Below are positions 39,880 to 48,917 of a stretch of 64,000 bases of DNA, piece by piece. Below the pieces are notes generated by a model that worked only from the letters and a program-made list of their open reading frames with translations, was not told the origin of the DNA and searched no databases. How positions within the stretch are numbered: the stretch's first letter is position 1; every line of letters starts with the position of its first letter. The position numbers and the translations under genes were made by a program. Source of the DNA: Dyella sp. OK004 (GTDB lineage: Bacteria > Pseudomonadota > Gammaproteobacteria > Xanthomonadales > Rhodanobacteraceae); assembly GCF_900114495.1 (NCBI RefSeq), contig NZ_FOZI01000002.1, positions 186,001 through 250,000 on the forward strand, in the 5' to 3' direction.

Positions 39880-40806
39880 ATGCAGCGCTCTTCAGGAGTC
39901 TCCATCATCAATCCCGCCGTTCTGGAGCAGGCATCCGACTACCAGAATGAGTTTGTCTCGGCGACGCCCTTCCCTCACCTGGCCATCGACAATTTCCTGA
40001 CGCCGGCATTTGCGCAGGCGCTGCTCGACACGTTCCCGGCTTTCGAGCGCGGCAATACCGTCGGTGATAGCGGCGAGCTGGGTGGCAAATCGACGGTGGA
40101 CAAGGTACGCCAGCTCGGCCCGGCCTATGAACAACTGGACGATGCCATCAAGAGTCCGGAATTTCTGAAGGCCGTAGGCGCACTGACCGGCATCGATGGA
40201 CTGATCTATGACCCGTGGTATCTCGGCGGCGGAACGCACGAGAACCGCAACGGCATGGCGCTCGACCCGCACGTCGACTTCAACTACCACCCCAGCGAGC
40301 GCTGGCATCGACGGTTGAACCTGATCATCTACCTCAATCCCGGGTGGGCCGATCAGTGGGGCGGCTGCCTTGAACTGTTCCGCGATCCGCACGTGGATCC
40401 GCGGCCGTCACGTTCGATCGGCCCCTCCTATAACCGGTGCGTCATCTTCGAGACTTCCGAGAAGTCCTGGCACGCGTTTGACCAAATCCGCCTGCCTGCG
40501 GAGCAACAGGACCTGTCGCGTCGATCGATTGCACTCTACTTCTACACCAAGGACCGCCCTGCGGAGGAAACCGCAGCACGCCACACCACGTTCTACGTTA
40601 ACCGGCAGCTACCCGAACATATCCAGGAAGGACATACGCTCTCGCGCAACGATGTGGCGAATATCAAGCAGCTGCTGGAGGCACGGGACGGCCATATCAG
40701 CATGCTGTACGGCGAGAACACCGCATTGCGCAAAGCGCAGGATCGCGGCCTTACCGGCCACTTGCTGTACCTGGCCAAGCGGGCTTATGTCAGGTACCGG
40801 CGCTGA
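39880..40806 (+). CDS. 2OG-Fe(II) oxygenase (prolyl 4-hydroxylase-like)
   Basis: A 308-residue cytosolic dioxygenase. The iron triad is His131, Asp133 (LDPHVDFNYH) and His198 (SWHAFDQI), with an arginine in LSRRSIALYFY for 2-oxoglutarate. The extra C-terminal helix (VANIKQLLEARDGHISMLYGE, about 255-285) has a coiled-coil look and is often found in proteins tied to glycan or cell-surface modification. No partner gene is adjacent, and the substrate is unknown. The 160 bases before it hold no gene. Confidence 0.87.
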   Translation: MQRSSGVSIINPAVLEQASDYQNEFVSATPFPHLAIDNFLTPAFAQALLDTFPAFERGNTVGDSGELGGKSTVDKVRQLGPAYEQLDDAIKSPEFLKAVGALTGIDGLIYDPWYLGGGTHENRNGMALDPHVDFNYHPSERWHRRLNLIIYLNPGWADQWGGCLELFRDPHVDPRPSRSIGPSYNRCVIFETSEKSWHAFDQIRLPAEQQDLSRRSIALYFYTKDRPAEETAARHTTFYVNRQLPEHIQEGHTLSRNDVANIKQLLEARDGHISMLYGENTALRKAQDRGLTGHLLYLAKRAYVRYRR

Positions 40807-40866
40807 TGAGCATCTTCGCGCGGCGCCACCAAATGGCACCGCGCACTCCTGGAATATCTGCGTTCG

Positions 40867-41778
40867 TCAGCCGCTTCCAGATCCGAGCAGGATGTTGCCC
40901 AGCGGCACAGTCAACAACGACAGCACGATCCCGGCACCTAGCACGGTATTCGCCAGCGGCGGTTCCAGGCCGTATTCATCGGCCAGGATCGCCGCCGAAA
41001 TCATCGGCGCCATCGCCGCTTGCAAGACACCCACGGTCAACACCAGCCCGCCGATACCGGTTGCAATGCCCAGAGCCAGACACAGCAGCGGCGCTAATAC
41101 GAGTTTCCAGCCCAGGCCAAGCCCCAGCGCAATCGCCTGGCGTTCGCCGAGATGGAACTTGAACTGCAGGCCCACTGAGAACAGGGCCAGCGGCGTCAGC
41201 GTGGCACCGATCGGATCGAGTACGTCCTCGGCCAAGCGCGGCCATCCTCCAAGCAGTCCAGCGATGCCGCCGAGTACCAGGGCAACAAACGCGGGAAAGG
41301 TCAGAATGCGCTTCACGATGGCGCGCGGTTGCGGTTCCCGCCCGGCATACAGCGAAGCCACCACGATGCCGGCTGAGGCCAGCAGCGGAAAACAGCCGAG
41401 CTGATCGGCCACCACGGCCAGCGCCAAACCATCCTTGCCGTGCAAGGCCTGCATCATGGGATACCCCATGAACGAGGTATTGCCCAGGCCGCAGACTACG
41501 GTCAGCGCACCGATCCGGCCGCGCGACCAGTTCAAACGGCGTCCAAGCAGTGCAAACAGTGCCCATGCGCCGAAGAAGGTTATCCACATTGCAGCAACGG
41601 GAAACCACAACTGCGGATCCATCCTGACCTTGGGAATCTGCTCTAGCACCAGCGCAGGCAACGCTATGTTGATCACCCACCAGTTGATGCCATGCACCGT
41701 CCCCGCCGGAGGAGATGCGAAGCGCCGCACCAACATTCCAAGCAAGAGGCAGACGAACAACAGTAATAAAGCAGTCAT
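40867..41778 (-). CDS. AEC-family transporter (auxin efflux carrier type)
   Basis: A 303-residue permease with about ten hydrophobic helices in two five-helix halves, starting MTALLLLFVCLLLGMLVRR. The unwound crossover motifs are INIALPALVLEQIPK in the first half and VLQAAMAPMISAAILADEYG in the second, both typical of the family (PF03547). The upstream open frame to 42363 is discarded because it overlaps the CPBP gene. The substrate could be a malate/malonate-like anion or other; it is not shown here. Confidence 0.9.
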   Translation of the reverse strand: MTALLLLFVCLLLGMLVRRFASPPAGTVHGINWWVINIALPALVLEQIPKVRMDPQLWFPVAAMWITFFGAWALFALLGRRLNWSRGRIGALTVVCGLGNTSFMGYPMMQALHGKDGLALAVVADQLGCFPLLASAGIVVASLYAGREPQPRAIVKRILTFPAFVALVLGGIAGLLGGWPRLAEDVLDPIGATLTPLALFSVGLQFKFHLGERQAIALGLGLGWKLVLAPLLCLALGIATGIGGLVLTVGVLQAAMAPMISAAILADEYGLEPPLANTVLGAGIVLSLLTVPLGNILLGSGSG

Positions 41779-41834
41779 CGGATGGTCGGTGGGGTGAGCA
41801 TGGATGTGGGGAAAAGCTGCGGCGCGGGCATGTC

Positions 41835-42710
41835 TCAGCCCAGCACCATCGCTCCGTCCTTGTCTGCGGCATCCCGCTTCAGCCAGAACATCACCGCTAC
41901 GACCGCCATCGCCAGCGGCACCACGAAACCAAATTCGTCGATGGCATAGGGTGTGATCGCACCGCGACTTTCGGTGATCGGCGTGAAGAAGGACTGGATG
42001 AAGAGGTTGTGGCTCGCGTGCATGACTACCGCTGGCCACAGACTGCCCGAGCGCAGGCGAAGCCAGGTCATCATCATGCTGCTGCTCAGCACCAACACCA
42101 TGAAGCACGACATGGCGAACCACCACGGCGTGCCGGCGTTGTAGTCGGCGAACAACAGGATCGGCAAATGCCACACACCCCAGATGGCTCCGGTCGCTAG
42201 TGCGCCACCGGTGAAGCCGAGCCGCGCCACCAGCGCGGGGGCCAGGAAGCCACGCCAGCCAATCTCCTCTCCCAGCGCGGTAGACATGCTGCGCACCATG
42301 CCGGCCGTGCCCAGCAACACAAAATATCCCACTGTGTTCAGCCACACCGGCACACTGGCCCAACCCAGCGCCTTACCCATCGACGACACGAACTCGGTGT
42401 TACCGAAGCCGCCAAGCCCAGTGCTCCAGATGATCACGTAGGCCACCGCGGCGTAACCGAGCGGTACCACGTAAGCCAGCCACGGCCAACGCCACTCACC
42501 CCAGCGCCATCCCAATCGCGCCGGCCCTTCGCCGCGCAGGCGACAGGTGAGCAGCGCAGCGACACCGGGGCACCACATCAGGCCGGTCACGTACATGCCT
42601 TTCGCGCCGCCCAGATGCCCTGTAGCGATGATCAGCGCGTAGAACACGCTGCTCAGCGCAAACGTCAGCAGCAGAAACAGCCCCACCCCCGAAGTGCCTT
42701 GGCGCACCAT
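41835..42710 (-). CDS. CPBP (CAAX) intramembrane protease
   Basis: A 291-residue membrane protein with eight or so helices. Conserved motifs are EEIGWRGF (Glu-Glu and Arg), GVWHLPILL (His) and VVMHASHNLF (His, Asn), the ABI/CPBP active site. GGGGAA is five bases before the ATG at 42708-42710. Relatives act in lipid, peptide or bacteriocin immunity processing; no bacteriocin locus is near. It is divergent from a flavin monooxygenase. Confidence 0.92.
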   Translation of the reverse strand: MVRQGTSGVGLFLLLTFALSSVFYALIIATGHLGGAKGMYVTGLMWCPGVAALLTCRLRGEGPARLGWRWGEWRWPWLAYVVPLGYAAVAYVIIWSTGLGGFGNTEFVSSMGKALGWASVPVWLNTVGYFVLLGTAGMVRSMSTALGEEIGWRGFLAPALVARLGFTGGALATGAIWGVWHLPILLFADYNAGTPWWFAMSCFMVLVLSSSMMMTWLRLRSGSLWPAVVMHASHNLFIQSFFTPITESRGAITPYAIDEFGFVVPLAMAVVAVMFWLKRDAADKDGAMVLG

Positions 42711-42846
42711 GATGCTTCCCCTATGCCGGAGCCGCATGCATAGCCGGCGAAATCCGGGGGCGCAAGTGCAAACGCATGCCACCTCGCCGCCTCTCGCGAT
42801 AAAGACGGCCATAATCCGCCACACCGCACAGGATGAGGTTCACGTC

Positions 42847-43992
42847 ATGAGCGACACGGACGCCGTGGTGATCGGCGCAGGTCCCGCAGGCCTGGCTTGC
42901 GCGGCGATGCTGAGCCGACAAGGCCTGCGCGCAACCATCCTGGAGAAAGCCGACACCGTGGGAGCGGTCTGGCGGCGACACTACGATCGCCTGCATCTGC
43001 ATACGGACCGCAGCCACTCGGGGCTGCCCGGTTTACCGATGCCGCGCGACTACCCACGCTATCCCGCGCGCGCGCAAGTAGTCGCTTATCTGGAAAGTTA
43101 CGCCGCGCATTTCGAGTTGCGGCCGGAATTCGGCTGTGCGGCACGAACCATTCGCCGCCTTGGCAACGGCTGGCGCGTGGACACCGATGCACGCGCGTGG
43201 GCGGCGCCCATCGTGGTGGTCGCCACCGGCTGGGCGGATTTCCCGCACGCGCCAGCCTGGCCAGGACAAGATGACTACACCGGTGAAGTGATCCACAGCG
43301 CCGATTACCGCAACGCAACGCCCTATGCGGGCCAGCGCGTATTGGTAGTGGGCTTCGGCAACTCCGGCGGAGAGATCGCCCTCGACTTGGCCGAGGCGGG
43401 CGTTGATGTGACGATGGCGGTGCGAGGAGCCGTGCGCATCCTGCCACGCGATTTGCTCGGCCTTCCGCTACTGACCTGGGCCATTGCGCAGGCGTGGCTG
43501 CCGCCGCGCCTGGCCGACACACTCAACGCACCAGCCATTCGCCTCGCCGTGGGTTCCACCCGGGACCTGGGCCTGACCATCTCTCCCAAGGGCCCGCGCC
43601 AGATGATTGCCGAAGACGGCAAGATTCCCCTGCTCGACATTGGCACAGTGGCGCGTATCCGCGACGGCAGCATCAAGGTGCGCGGCGGCATCGAGCGCTT
43701 CACCCGCGAAGGCGTGGTGTTCGCCACTTCACCTCAACCGGCGGGCGAACCCGCCGCCGAACCTTTCGATGCCGTGATCCTCGCCACCGGCTTTCGACCC
43801 GACCTGCATCCGTTGCTACCAGACGCGCCTGACACACTCGATGCGCAAGGCCGGCCCCGGGTCACTGGCCAACCCAGCGGTGCCACGGGCTTGTTCTTCT
43901 GCGGACAACATCCCTCACCGACGGGACAGCTGCGCGAGATCGGCATCGAGGCCAGACGGATTGCACGGCTGGCAAGGGCGCTGGTTGGCTGA
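42847..43992 (+). CDS. FAD-dependent monooxygenase (FMO/CzcO-like)
   Basis: A 381-residue flavoprotein. The FAD-binding Rossmann motif is VVIGAGPAGLACAAM at residues about 7-21, and the NADPH-binding one is VLVVGFGNSGGEIALDL at about 165-182. Near the end come an ATG-like turn (DAVILATGFRPD) and FFCGQHPSPTGQLREIG. It resembles CzcO-type oxidoreductases. The substrate is unknown. A long hairpin follows. Confidence 0.88.
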   Translation: MSDTDAVVIGAGPAGLACAAMLSRQGLRATILEKADTVGAVWRRHYDRLHLHTDRSHSGLPGLPMPRDYPRYPARAQVVAYLESYAAHFELRPEFGCAARTIRRLGNGWRVDTDARAWAAPIVVVATGWADFPHAPAWPGQDDYTGEVIHSADYRNATPYAGQRVLVVGFGNSGGEIALDLAEAGVDVTMAVRGAVRILPRDLLGLPLLTWAIAQAWLPPRLADTLNAPAIRLAVGSTRDLGLTISPKGPRQMIAEDGKIPLLDIGTVARIRDGSIKVRGGIERFTREGVVFATSPQPAGEPAAEPFDAVILATGFRPDLHPLLPDAPDTLDAQGRPRVTGQPSGATGLFFCGQHPSPTGQLREIGIEARRIARLARALVG

Positions 43993-44008
43993 GCGACCCG
44001 GCTTTCGC

Positions 44009-44039
44009 GCATGCGTTAGGTCTTCGACCTAACGCATGC
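44009..44039. terminator. 14-bp hairpin between the monooxygenase and htpG
   Basis: GCATGCGTTAGGTC, loop TTC, GACCTAACGCATGC. It is perfect and lies between convergent genes. There is no T-run, so termination in either direction is inferred from position. Confidence 0.75.
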
Positions 44040-44067
44040 ATGAATCACGCTGATGCCAGGCGGTCGT

Positions 44068-45936
44068 TCAACCCAACAACACCCGATTCATTCGCTGCAC
44101 GAAAGCAGCCGGGTCCGGCAATGGCGCGCCAGCCGCGATCTCCGCCTGCTCCAGCAGCAGATTGGCAAGATCGCCGGCCTTGCCCAGATCGGCCTCGGCT
44201 TCGACGCGCTTGAGCAAGGTGTGCTGCGGATTGATCTCCAGCGTCGGCTTGCTCTCCGGCATGTCGTGGCCGGCTTCGCGTAGCAAGCGTGCGAGATGCG
44301 GCGCCATTTCATAGTCGGACAGTGCCAGACAGGAAGGCGAGTCGGTGAGGCGCGCGGAGACACGCACGTCGGACACGCGGTCGCCCAGCAGCTCCTTCAG
44401 CTTTTTGAGCAGCGGCTCGGCTGCCTTGCTGGCCTCTTCCTGCTGTTTCTTGTCGGCCTCGTCCAGCGCCAACTCACCTTTGGCGACGTTCTTCAGCTTC
44501 TTGCCGGCGTACTCATTGAGGCTGCCGAGCATCCACTCGTCGATGCGGTCGGACATCAACAGCACTTCGATGCCCTTGGCCTTGAACGCTTCGAGTTGCG
44601 GACTGCCAATAGCCGCGGCGTGACTGTCGGCAGTGATGTACCAAATGGTGTCCTGGCCTACCGCCATGCGACCGATATAGTCGTCAAACGACACGCTCTG
44701 CGCGCTGCCTTCGCCCTTGGTCGAGGCGAAACGCAGCAGCTTGGCGATGCGCTCGCGATTGGTAGCGTCCTCGGCGATGCCTTCCTTCAACGTGTTGCCG
44801 AAGGCTTTGTAGAACGTGGTGAACTTCTCGGGTTCGTCGCGCGCCAGTTTTTCGATCAGATCCAGCACGCGTTTGACGCAGGCGGCCTTGATGCGCTCCA
44901 ACTGGCGGTTCTGCTGCAGGATTTCGCGGCTGACGTTGAGTGGCAGATCGTCCGCATCGACCACGCCGCGCACAAAACGCAGGTAGTTGGGCAGCAATTC
45001 TTCCGCGGCGTCCATGATGAAAACGCGCTTGATGTAGAGCTTGAGCCCCTTGCGCTCGTCGCGCCCGCCCATCATCAGGTCGAATGGCGGCTGCGCCGGG
45101 ATGTACAGCAGCGTGGTGAAGCTCTGGCTGCCTTCCACGCGGTTGTGGGTCCAGGCCAGCGCATCGTTGAAATCGTGACCGAGGGATTTGTAGAAGCTCT
45201 GGTAATCCTCGTCGCTGATCTCGGACTTGGGCTTGGTCCACAGCGCGGAAGCCGCGTTCACCGTCTCCCACTCGTCGCCTGGCTTGCCGTCCTTTTCCAG
45301 CGGCAGGCGAATCGGGAAAGCCACGTGATCGGAATAGCGCGTGATCAGCGACTTGAGCGTCCACGGCTTGAGGAATTCATCCTCATCGGCCTTCAAGTGC
45401 AGGATCACAGCCGTGCCACGCTCGGCCAGATCGACCTGCTCCAGCGAGTACTCGCCCTTGCCATCGCTTTCCCACTTCACGCCCTCGCTGGCCGGCAGAT
45501 CGGCGCGGCGGCTGAGCACAGTAACTCGATCGGCCACCACAAAGGCGGAGTAGAAGCCCACGCCGAACTGGCCGATCAGGCGCGCGTCGGTCTTCTGCTC
45601 GGCGCTCATCGCTTCCAGAAAGCGACGCGTACCGGAGCTGGCGATAGTGCCGATATTGGCGACCACTTCGTCGCGGCTCATGCCTACGCCGTTGTCGCGC
45701 ACGGTGATGGTGCGCGCATCCGGGTCCCAGCTCACGTCGATGCGCAGTTCACCGTCGCCAGCCAGTAGTTCGGGCTTGGCGATCGACTCGAAACGCAGCT
45801 TGTCGCAGGCGTCGGAGGCGTTGGAGATCAGTTCGCGCAGGAAGATTTCCTTGTGCGAATACAGCGAGTGAGTGACCAGGTGCAGCACCTGGGCGACTTC
45901 GGCTTCGAATTTGCGGGTTTCAGCGGGTGCGTTCAT
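44068..45936 (-). CDS. htpG: Hsp90 chaperone HtpG
   Basis: A 622-residue cytosolic Hsp90. The N-terminal GHKL ATPase has HSLYSHKEIFLRELISNASDA, DNGVGMSRDEV and GQFGVGFYSAFVVAD. The middle domain has KLYIKRVFIMD and DDLPLNVSREILQQN, and the C-terminal dimerisation domain ends with NRVLLG. It folds clients under heat and other stress. A clear sigma32 promoter was not seen. It lies downstream of htpX, with two hairpins between. Confidence 0.97.
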   Translation of the reverse strand: MNAPAETRKFEAEVAQVLHLVTHSLYSHKEIFLRELISNASDACDKLRFESIAKPELLAGDGELRIDVSWDPDARTITVRDNGVGMSRDEVVANIGTIASSGTRRFLEAMSAEQKTDARLIGQFGVGFYSAFVVADRVTVLSRRADLPASEGVKWESDGKGEYSLEQVDLAERGTAVILHLKADEDEFLKPWTLKSLITRYSDHVAFPIRLPLEKDGKPGDEWETVNAASALWTKPKSEISDEDYQSFYKSLGHDFNDALAWTHNRVEGSQSFTTLLYIPAQPPFDLMMGGRDERKGLKLYIKRVFIMDAAEELLPNYLRFVRGVVDADDLPLNVSREILQQNRQLERIKAACVKRVLDLIEKLARDEPEKFTTFYKAFGNTLKEGIAEDATNRERIAKLLRFASTKGEGSAQSVSFDDYIGRMAVGQDTIWYITADSHAAAIGSPQLEAFKAKGIEVLLMSDRIDEWMLGSLNEYAGKKLKNVAKGELALDEADKKQQEEASKAAEPLLKKLKELLGDRVSDVRVSARLTDSPSCLALSDYEMAPHLARLLREAGHDMPESKPTLEINPQHTLLKRVEAEADLGKAGDLANLLLEQAEIAAGAPLPDPAAFVQRMNRVLLG

Positions 45937-45982
45937 AGGTGACGTATCCGGACTTGCGTGAGTTTGCTTCGTTCAAAAGACA

Positions 45983-46042
45983 TCATCCCGGCGGACCGGG
46001 ATGACAGAGAGTTTTCGACACGGCCGGCTATCAAGCCGGCCG
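45983..46042 (-). terminator. Two hairpins after htpX
   Basis: CGGCCGGCT/AGCCGGCCG (46021-46042, loop ATCA) lies right after the htpX stop, then TCATCCCGG/CCGGGATGA (45983-46004, loop CGGA). The second has TGTCTTTTG after it on the minus strand. Confidence 0.7.
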
Positions 46043-46048
46043 TATGCA

Positions 46049-46945
46049 TCAGGCGTGCGGCGACGCGTTCTGCAGCGCGGCGATGCGCTCTTCCAGCGGC
46101 GGGTGGCTCATGAACAGGCGCTTGAAGCCCGTGGCCAGATGGCCGGAGATACCGAACGCTGCCATGGTCTGCGGCAAGGTGCTCTCGCCGTGGTTGGCCT
46201 GCAGGCGCTGCAGCGCCGAGATCATCGAACCGCGGCCGGCCAGCTTGGCGCCCGCTGCGTCGGCGTGGAACTCGCGCCAGCGCGAGAAGGCCATCACGAT
46301 CATCGAGGCGAACAGGCCGAACACCAGCTGTAGCACCATCACCGACACGAAGTAACCGATACCGCCACCACCGCGCTCGCGGCCGCCAGAGAGCCAGCTG
46401 TCCACCAGCCGGCCAACGATGCGCGCGGCCACGATCACCAGCGTGTTGAGCACGCCCTGGATCAAGGTCAGCGTCACCATGTCGCCATTGGCGACGTGAC
46501 CGATCTCGTGGCCGAGCACAGCAGAAACCTGCTCGCGGTCCATCTGCTGCAACAGGCCGGTGCTCACCGCCACCAGCGAGCTGTTCTTGGTCATGCCAGT
46601 GGCGAACGCGTTCATTTCCGGTGCGTCGTAGACGGCCACCTCAGGCATACCAATGCCCGCGTTCTGGGCATGGCGGCGCACGGTGTCGACCAGCCAGCGC
46701 TCAGTCTCGTTCTGCGGCTGTTCGATCACGCGGGCGCCGGTGGACATCTTCGCCATCCACTTGGACATGGCCAGCGAGATGAAGGCGCCGCCCATGCCGA
46801 ACACGGCGGCGTAGACGAGCAGACCTCCCATGCCGCCATAACCACGGGCGGCGGCCCACTGATCGATGCCGAAAATGCGGCATACGATGCTGAGCAGAAG
46901 AAGGACGGCGATATTGGTAAGCAGGAACAGTGCGATGCGACGCAT
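46049..46945 (-). CDS. htpX: Membrane metalloprotease HtpX
   Basis: A 298-residue inner-membrane zinc protease that degrades misfolded membrane proteins. Helices are at about 4-24 and 40-60, the zinc site HEIGH is at 146-150 with Glu in FSRWREFHADAAGA, and a second membrane part is at about 175-215. It ends in SHPPLEERIAAL. The ATG at 46943-46945 gives MRRIALFLLTNIAVLLLLS, the family opening. The frame upstream is discarded. Confidence 0.96.
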   Translation of the reverse strand: MRRIALFLLTNIAVLLLLSIVCRIFGIDQWAAARGYGGMGGLLVYAAVFGMGGAFISLAMSKWMAKMSTGARVIEQPQNETERWLVDTVRRHAQNAGIGMPEVAVYDAPEMNAFATGMTKNSSLVAVSTGLLQQMDREQVSAVLGHEIGHVANGDMVTLTLIQGVLNTLVIVAARIVGRLVDSWLSGGRERGGGGIGYFVSVMVLQLVFGLFASMIVMAFSRWREFHADAAGAKLAGRGSMISALQRLQANHGESTLPQTMAAFGISGHLATGFKRLFMSHPPLEERIAALQNASPHA

Positions 46946-47062
46946 GGCTGTCTCTCGGGCAGTCATGAAAAGGGATGCGGCCTCGGCCACGGATAAAGAA
47001 TCGTGGCGAAACGGCACAGTTTCAAGAGCAAGAACGGTTCGACGTCACCGTAAACTAAACCG

Positions 47063-47929
47063 ATGAACTATCGCGGACGCTTCGCCCCCTCTCCGACCGG
47101 CCATCTTCACTTCGGTTCCCTGGTCGCCGCCGTGGCGAGCTGGCTCTGCGCGCGGCATGCCGGCGGCCAATGGTTGCTGCGGATGGAGGATATCGACCCG
47201 CCCCGCGAGGTGCCCGGCTCGGCGCACAGCATCCTGGCTGCCCTGCCCGCCTTTGGCCTGGTCGCCGACGAGCCGGTGCTTTACCAGTCACAGCGCATTG
47301 CGGCCTATGACGCGGCCTTCGAGCAGCTTCGCGCGGCCGATCAGGTCTTCCCCTGCTGGTGCAGCCGCCAGGATCTGGCGGACCAGGGCGGCCTGCATCG
47401 CGACGACCCTTGTGTTGCCAGGTCCGATCCCGACCGGGTGCCGGCCTGGCGCCTGCGCACACCAGATCGGGAGGTTCGCTTCGACGACGCCCTGCAGGGG
47501 CCGCAAAGGCAAAACCTGCGCGAATCCGCTGGCGATTTTGTGATCAAGCGGGTCGAGGGCTTTTACGCCTACCAGCTGGCCTGCGTGGTGGACGACGCTT
47601 GGCAGGGCGTCACCCAGGTGGTACGCGGCAACGATCTGCTCGATTCGACTTCGCGGCAGATTTGGCTGCAGCAGTGCCTGGGACTGCCGACGCCGGCTTA
47701 CCTCCATCTGCCGCTGGCGCTGGATGCCAGCGGCCGCAAATTGTCCAAGTCAGAACACGCCCATCCGGTGGATCCGAATGACCCGTTGCCGGCATTGCGC
47801 CGCGCGCTGGCTTTTCTCGATTTGCCCTGCGCCGGCGAGGCCATGAACGCCGAAGCGCTGTTGGCCTACGCACTCGCACGCTTCGACCCCACGTTTTTGC
47901 CGCACTGCAGCGAACGTTCGGCCGCATAA
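47063..47929 (+). CDS. gluQ: Glutamyl-Q tRNA(Asp) synthetase GluQRS
   Basis: A 288-residue truncated glutamyl-tRNA synthetase that attaches glutamate to the queuosine base of tRNA-Asp, without the anticodon-binding domain. It has GRFAPSPTGHLHFGSL (HIGH-like), MEDIDPPRE, the zinc ligands PCWCSRQDL, and KLSKSEHA. It is divergent from htpX. Confidence 0.95.
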   Translation: MNYRGRFAPSPTGHLHFGSLVAAVASWLCARHAGGQWLLRMEDIDPPREVPGSAHSILAALPAFGLVADEPVLYQSQRIAAYDAAFEQLRAADQVFPCWCSRQDLADQGGLHRDDPCVARSDPDRVPAWRLRTPDREVRFDDALQGPQRQNLRESAGDFVIKRVEGFYAYQLACVVDDAWQGVTQVVRGNDLLDSTSRQIWLQQCLGLPTPAYLHLPLALDASGRKLSKSEHAHPVDPNDPLPALRRALAFLDLPCAGEAMNAEALLAYALARFDPTFLPHCSERSAA

Positions 47930-48083
47930 ACCGCTATAAAGAAACGGCTGCCACGACCCGTCGCACCGCGCGACCGGCAGCGTGCCTCCCGTAGACGATT
48001 TGCCATGTTGAAACGATATACATGGCGTGCGGCCCGGTAGCACGACCGGGTCATCGTTATCAGTGGACTTCTGGAGGCAAGGC

Positions 48084-48824
48084 ATGACGCAGCGCACGGC
48101 ATTGGTCACGGGTGGCACGGGTGGTATCGGCACTGCCATCGTTCGATATCTGGCCCGGCAAGGGCACCGCGTCGCCACTAATTATCGGGATGCCGCCAAG
48201 GCCGAAGCGTGGCGCCAGGCGATGGCGCAGGAAGGCATCGAGGTATTCCTGGCGCAGGGCGACGTCTCCGATCCGGCGTCGTGCGAAAACATGATGCGCG
48301 AGATCGAGGCCAAGCTGGGCCCGGTCGAGATTCTGATCAACAACGCCGGCATCACCCGCGACACCACCTTCCACAAGATGACCTACCAGCAGTGGATGGA
48401 CGTGGTGAACACCAACCTCAACGCCTGCTTCAACGTCACCCGCCAGGTGATTGAGAGCATGCGTTCGCACAAATGGGGCCGTATCGTGCAGATCAGCTCG
48501 ATCAACGGCCAGAAGGGTCAGTACGGTCAGGCCAATTACGCCGCCGCCAAGGCCGGCATGCATGGCTTCACCATTTCGCTGGCGCAGGAAAACGCCAAGT
48601 TCGGCATCACCGTAAACACCGTATCGCCCGGCTATGTCGGCACCGATATGGTGATGGCTGTGCCGGAAGAAGTGCGCGAAAAAATCGTGGCGCAGATCCC
48701 GGTCGGCCGCCTCGGCAAGCCGGAGGAGATCGCACACGCGGTGGCCTTCCTCACGGGCGAGGAAGCAGCCTGGATCACCGGAACCAACCTTGCCATCAAT
48801 GGCGGTCACTACATGGGCTGGTAA
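48084..48824 (+). CDS. phaB: Acetoacetyl-CoA reductase PhaB
   Basis: A 246-residue short-chain dehydrogenase that reduces acetoacetyl-CoA to 3-hydroxybutyryl-CoA for polyhydroxybutyrate. Marks are VTGGTGGIGTAI (cofactor), NNAGITRDTTFHKM, Ser in VQISSINGQKGQYGQANYAAAKAG with Tyr-x-x-x-Lys, and PGYVGTDMVMAVPEE. GGAGG precedes the ATG. Other pha genes are not in the window. The 3' end overlaps a short tandem repeat containing its stop codon. Confidence 0.92.
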   Translation: MTQRTALVTGGTGGIGTAIVRYLARQGHRVATNYRDAAKAEAWRQAMAQEGIEVFLAQGDVSDPASCENMMREIEAKLGPVEILINNAGITRDTTFHKMTYQQWMDVVNTNLNACFNVTRQVIESMRSHKWGRIVQISSINGQKGQYGQANYAAAKAGMHGFTISLAQENAKFGITVNTVSPGYVGTDMVMAVPEEVREKIVAQIPVGRLGKPEEIAHAVAFLTGEEAAWITGTNLAINGGHYMGW

Positions 48825-48895
48825 GTGCAGGGGTTGGTAAGTGCAGGGATTGGTAAGCGCCGAGGCTGGTAAGTACAGCGGCTGGTAATGACAAG
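48816..48895. repeat. Five imperfect 15-17 bp tandem repeats over the phaB stop codon
   Basis: Units read GGCTGGTAAGTGCAG, then GGGTTGGTAAGTGCAG, GGATTGGTAAGCGCCGA, GGCTGGTAAGTACAGC and GGCTGGTAATGACAAG. The first one holds the last codon TGG and stop TAA of phaB, so the stop has been copied four times downstream. Confidence 0.85.
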
Positions 48896-48917
48896 AGTCG
48901 GCGGCAACGCCGACTCT
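48894..48917. terminator. Hairpin between phaB and tcdA
   Basis: AGAGTCGGCG, GCAA tetraloop, CGCCGACTCT: a perfect 10-bp stem between convergent genes. It reaches into the tcdA stop codon. Confidence 0.8.

Noticed and set aside
40370..41404. Plus-strand frame bridging the oxygenase and the AEC permease gene
   Set aside because: It overlaps two better genes and is low-complexity (Ser, Arg, Pro rich).
44296..45768. Plus-strand open frame of 490 codons opposite htpG
   Set aside because: Shadow of the htpG coding strand; no signal, motif or ribosome site.
45937..46010. Sigma32 promoter before htpG
   Set aside because: TTGAAC occurs, but no CCCCAT-type -10 at the right spacing.
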